45,814 bases of DNA. Origin: an uncultured Bacteroidia bacterium (lineage in GTDB: Bacteria; Bacteroidota; Bacteroidia; Bacteroidales; Prolixibacteraceae). The notes under the pieces were generated by a model. That model searched no databases. It saw only the letters and a program-made list of their open reading frames with translations, and was not told the origin of the DNA. Below, in pieces: positions 43,044-45,814 of this stretch. The position numbers were made by a program, and so were the translations under genes. Numbering within the stretch: position 1 is the stretch's first letter; the number at the start of each line of letters is the position of its first letter. The stretch spans positions 1 to 45,814 of the forward strand of contig CAINLJ010000127.1 in assembly GCA_903850335.1 (NCBI GenBank), read 5' to 3'.

Positions 43044-43706
43044 ATGAGGCAACTACTGTACATAGCACGTCTGGCGTGGGTAATGATATTACCTCTGCTG
43101 TTGGCTTTGACTTCGGTCAGGGCTCAGACCGTTGTGTACCGTGGTGATACTACATCACTTACAGTCCATCAGATACCCGGGGATACTTATAGTTGGGAAC
43201 TATACAGTGATGGAACAGTTGACTTTGCAAAAACTCCGGGAAATTGTCCTGCTTCATCCGCGCAGTTCACTAATGGGAATATAGGATCTAAAGTGAATGT
43301 AAGATGGTTAAAAACAGGCACATACTTTTTCAAAGTTACAGCTGTCAACTCAATTAACTGCACAAATAACTTAAAAATCGGCATCACAATCGTTAAGGAG
43401 GCCTTACCAACTGCGGCGATCACACCTCCTGATCCTATTTGCCTCGGCGAAACAGCGAAGCTTAGTGTCATACTCACCGGGACAGGTCCATGGGATGTAA
43501 CCTTTACAGACGGCATAAAGATATGGACAGTGTCGAATGTAAGCATTTCGCCATATACGTTGATTGTCAAACCGTCAGTGACAACCAGCTTCCGAATAAC
43601 TCAGGTGAAAGACCAAACCGGGATAAATAGTACGCCATCCAGTCCTGTAACCCTCCAGGTAAAGCCTAAGCCGGCAAGCTCAAGAATTTATTTGTATCAA
43701 CCTTAA
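43044..43706 (+). CDS. Secreted PKD-like protein of unknown function (220 aa)
   Basis: The signal peptide is MRQLLYIARLAWVMILPLLL, then ALTSVRAQ. Residues about 29-118 form a PKD/Ig-like module with PGDTYSWELYSDGTV, VNVRWLKTGTYFFKV and CTNNLKIGITIV. The arrangement, including Trp51 and Trp88, is repeated at nearly the same residue numbers in the protein encoded from 43859. Residues about 120-210 form a second Ig-like domain, starting at AAITPPDPICLGETAKLSVI and including PWDVTFTDG. It ends PASSRIYLYQP with no sorting domain. Probably exported and part of the same surface set; the function is unknown. Confidence 0.75.
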   Translation: MRQLLYIARLAWVMILPLLLALTSVRAQTVVYRGDTTSLTVHQIPGDTYSWELYSDGTVDFAKTPGNCPASSAQFTNGNIGSKVNVRWLKTGTYFFKVTAVNSINCTNNLKIGITIVKEALPTAAITPPDPICLGETAKLSVILTGTGPWDVTFTDGIKIWTVSNVSISPYTLIVKPSVTTSFRITQVKDQTGINSTPSSPVTLQVKPKPASSRIYLYQP

Positions 43707-43742
43707 GACTAGGTTGGAGTGATGGTATAAAAGAGGGAGATG

Positions 43743-43806
43743 GTGAGAAGTGGAGAGAGTGAGAAGTGGAGATGGTGAGAAGAAGAGAGAGTGAGAAGAG
43801 GAAAAA
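43743..43806 (+). repeat. Four tandem 16-bp purine-only-like repeats
   Basis: Unit GTGAGAAGTGGAGAGA at 43743, then variants at 43759, 43775 and 43791. They sit within a purine-rich stretch, about 43730-43858, that fills the whole spacer between the 220-aa gene and the next ATG. It can form strand-asymmetric structures and is prone to slippage. Confidence 0.8.
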
Positions 43807-43858
43807 GGGATGATTAGAGAGAGAAGAAAATGAAGGAATAAAAAGAAATAGAATTTAG

Positions 43859-45814
43859 ATGAGAACGCTCAGATACATATACCTATTGCTACTGCTGATA
43901 GTTGCCTTAAAGGCAGCAGGTCAGTCGTATGTAATTGATAAAGTGTGTCTGGGTGCCGAACGTCATTACCGAATTGACGGAGAACCTGGCTCGACATACA
44001 TTTGGCAACTCACAGATATCTCAGGAAACCAGGTGAATATGGGTGATCTTACGGGGGTTAATTTCTCAGTCAATGACTCATCAACAGGACAATCCAGGAC
44101 AGGAAGTGAAGTAATCATAAGATGGATACAATCCGGAATATTTAAACTATCTGCAGTGCAATATTCTACTTTTGGTTGTGATACTCTTCAACAAGGTGAG
44201 GTGCAGGTCTTCGAACAACCAAAAGTGTTTGCCGGAAATCCTCAGACTATCTGTATCGGTTCAGCCGTAGTACTTTCAGATGCAACTGCCTCCAATTTCA
44301 GCTCGCTAATATGGAGCAGTTCAGGGGATGGTGCGTTTAATAATAACTCAGTTTTGAACCCAACATATACACCGGGAGAAAACGATCAGCTGTCGGGTAA
44401 GGTAACTCTTACAATAACAGCTCAGGGAAATGGAAGCAGTAATTCATGCAACCCCGTGATTAGTTCTGTCCCAATTACAATTAATTCAAAGATAATTCCT
44501 GTATTTAATCAGATCGGACCGTTATATCAAAATTCCACACCACCTGTTTTGCCGGCAATTTCATCAAATTTACCAGCAATAACCGGATTATGGAACCCTG
44601 CCTCAATTAGTACTAAGAACAATGGAATAACAACTTACACTTTTACACCGAACCCGGGACAATGTGCATTGCCCGCAACTATGGATATTGTTGTTGCTTC
44701 ACAGATCACACCTACATTTGGACAGATCGGTCCATTCTGCCAAAACAGCATTGCCCCGGCATTACCCACATTGTCAACAAATAATCCACCCATTAAGGGA
44801 ACGTGGAATCCAGCAACAATTAACACATCTTCAGCAGGAATTACTAATTATGTCTTCACGCCGGATACTACACAAAATGCAATAGGATTTTCGATGAATG
44901 TAGAAATTACAAGTCCTGTTAATCCGGTCTTTACACCTATTGGCCCGGTTTATGAACACTCAACTCCTCCGAATTTGCCTGCAAGTTCAAATAATGTACC
45001 ACCTGTTACCGGTTCATGGACTCCTGCAAATATTACCACTGCATCTGTAAATGTTACAACTTATACATTTAATCCGGATTCTGGTCAGTGTGCTTTGAAA
45101 TCATCCTTGCAAGTAACTGTAATGGATCAATTAGTACCAGTTTTCATTTCAGTGGGACCATTCTGCCAATACAGTATTGCCCCAGCCTTACCATCAGTAT
45201 CAGGGAATGGAATAACAGGGACCTGGAATCCATCAAGAATAAATACATCGATTGCCGGTGTTTCAATATATAGATTTACACCTGACGGAGCACAAAATTC
45301 CGAACCAATAGATATAACAATAATTATTACATCACAGGTAACTCCAACCTTTGCTCCGATCGGTCCAATCTGTCAAAACAGTCCTGCTCCGGTATTGCCC
45401 GCAACTTCTCTGAATGGTATCACCGGAACATGGAGTCCGGCGACAATTTCGACAATCGGAACAGGTACGACAACTTATACATTCACCCCTGACGGCGGGC
45501 AGTGTGCAGCGTCTGCAAATATGGATATTGTGGTTACGACAAGCATCACCCCTACATTTGCTTCGATCGGTCCAATCTGTCAAAATAGTCCAGCTCCTCT
45601 TTTGCCAGCAACTTCTCTGGATGGTATCACCGGAAACTGGAGTCCGGCGACAATTTCAACAATCGGGACAGGTACAACAACTTATACCTTCATACCTAAC
45701 GGCGGACAGTGTGCTGATAATCAGACAATGGACATTAGTGTAACGACAAGCGTTACCCCTACATTTGCTCCGATCGGTCCAATCTGTCAGAACAGTCCGG
45801 CTCCGGTATTGCCA
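43859..45814 (+). CDS. Large secreted Ig-repeat adhesin, partial (first 652 aa)
   Basis: The ATG at 43859 opens a frame that runs past the right window edge. The signal peptide is MRTLRYIYLLLLLIVALKAA, then GQ. Residues about 23-118 form the same PKD-like module as the 220-aa protein, with PGSTYIWQLTDISG, VIIRWIQSGIFKLSA and a Cys at about 107. An Ig-like domain follows (about 120-210, PQTICIGSAVVLSDATASNF). From about 211 come ~70-aa repeats with core TPTFAPIGPICQNSPAPVLP, GITGTWSPATIST and TTTYTFTPDGGQCA: six full copies and a seventh cut by the edge. Such repeats occur in very large Bacteroidetes surface proteins. Any C-terminal sorting domain lies outside the window. Confidence 0.85.
   Translation, partial: MRTLRYIYLLLLLIVALKAAGQSYVIDKVCLGAERHYRIDGEPGSTYIWQLTDISGNQVNMGDLTGVNFSVNDSSTGQSRTGSEVIIRWIQSGIFKLSAVQYSTFGCDTLQQGEVQVFEQPKVFAGNPQTICIGSAVVLSDATASNFSSLIWSSSGDGAFNNNSVLNPTYTPGENDQLSGKVTLTITAQGNGSSNSCNPVISSVPITINSKIIPVFNQIGPLYQNSTPPVLPAISSNLPAITGLWNPASISTKNNGITTYTFTPNPGQCALPATMDIVVASQITPTFGQIGPFCQNSIAPALPTLSTNNPPIKGTWNPATINTSSAGITNYVFTPDTTQNAIGFSMNVEITSPVNPVFTPIGPVYEHSTPPNLPASSNNVPPVTGSWTPANITTASVNVTTYTFNPDSGQCALKSSLQVTVMDQLVPVFISVGPFCQYSIAPALPSVSGNGITGTWNPSRINTSIAGVSIYRFTPDGAQNSEPIDITIIITSQVTPTFAPIGPICQNSPAPVLPATSLNGITGTWSPATISTIGTGTTTYTFTPDGGQCAASANMDIVVTTSITPTFASIGPICQNSPAPLLPATSLDGITGNWSPATISTIGTGTTTYTFIPNGGQCADNQTMDISVTTSVTPTFAPIGPICQNSPAPVLP
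44489..45814 (+). repeat. Tandem ~207-bp Ig-like repeats (six full, one partial)
   Basis: The last three copies recur at exactly 207 bp (CGGTCCAATCTGTC at 45361, 45568 and 45775) and are nearly identical, while the first four are diverged. Identity rises toward the right edge, so the array probably continues beyond it. Confidence 0.85.

Overview
The window looks like a chromosomal segment of an environmental Bacteroidetes bacterium (Bacteroidales/Cytophaga-like). The evidence is a SusC/SusD pair under an ECF sigma/FecR pair, a complete sprA (the type IX secretion translocon), SprB-type and HYR-like repeat adhesins, and promoters fitting the Bacteroidetes -7 box TAnnTTTG. No mobile element, CRISPR array, rRNA or tRNA was recognised. 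|| Left part, 1-10,579, minus strand: a polysaccharide utilisation locus. In transcription order it holds an ECF sigma factor, FecR anti-sigma, SusC receptor with a signalling STN domain, SusD lipoprotein, a GH105 unsaturated rhamnogalacturonyl hydrolase, a secreted DUF4350-type protein, and a FucP-type sugar permease cut by the window edge. The set points to uptake and breakdown of pectin (rhamnogalacturonan) fragments, switched on by trans-envelope signalling. A REP-like repeat cluster sits between sigma and fecR. || Middle, 10,743-25,352: an AAA ATPase with DUF4143 behind three ~31-bp-spaced AT-rich promoter repeats; a pdxA-ruvA-sprA run with short spacers, all minus strand; a leucyl aminopeptidase (minus); and biosynthetic arginine decarboxylase speA (plus) closed by a strong terminator. 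|| Right part, 25,723-45,814, plus strand: about 20 kb devoted to exported surface proteins. The first is a giant repeat protein (about 4,970 codons) built of SprB repeats, PKD-like domains, a jelly-roll-like domain and HYR-like Ig domains. It is split by one in-frame TGA at 38832-38834, exactly where a conserved Cys codon is expected. Three further signal-peptide proteins follow (347 aa, 220 aa, and one >652 aa running off the window). At least two and probably all three share an N-terminal PKD-like module. None of the completed proteins shows a type IX C-terminal sorting domain. The spacers between them are rich in inverted repeats and may carry structured RNA. This block is the best candidate for an undescribed multi-component surface system, possibly exported through the SprA channel encoded nearby.
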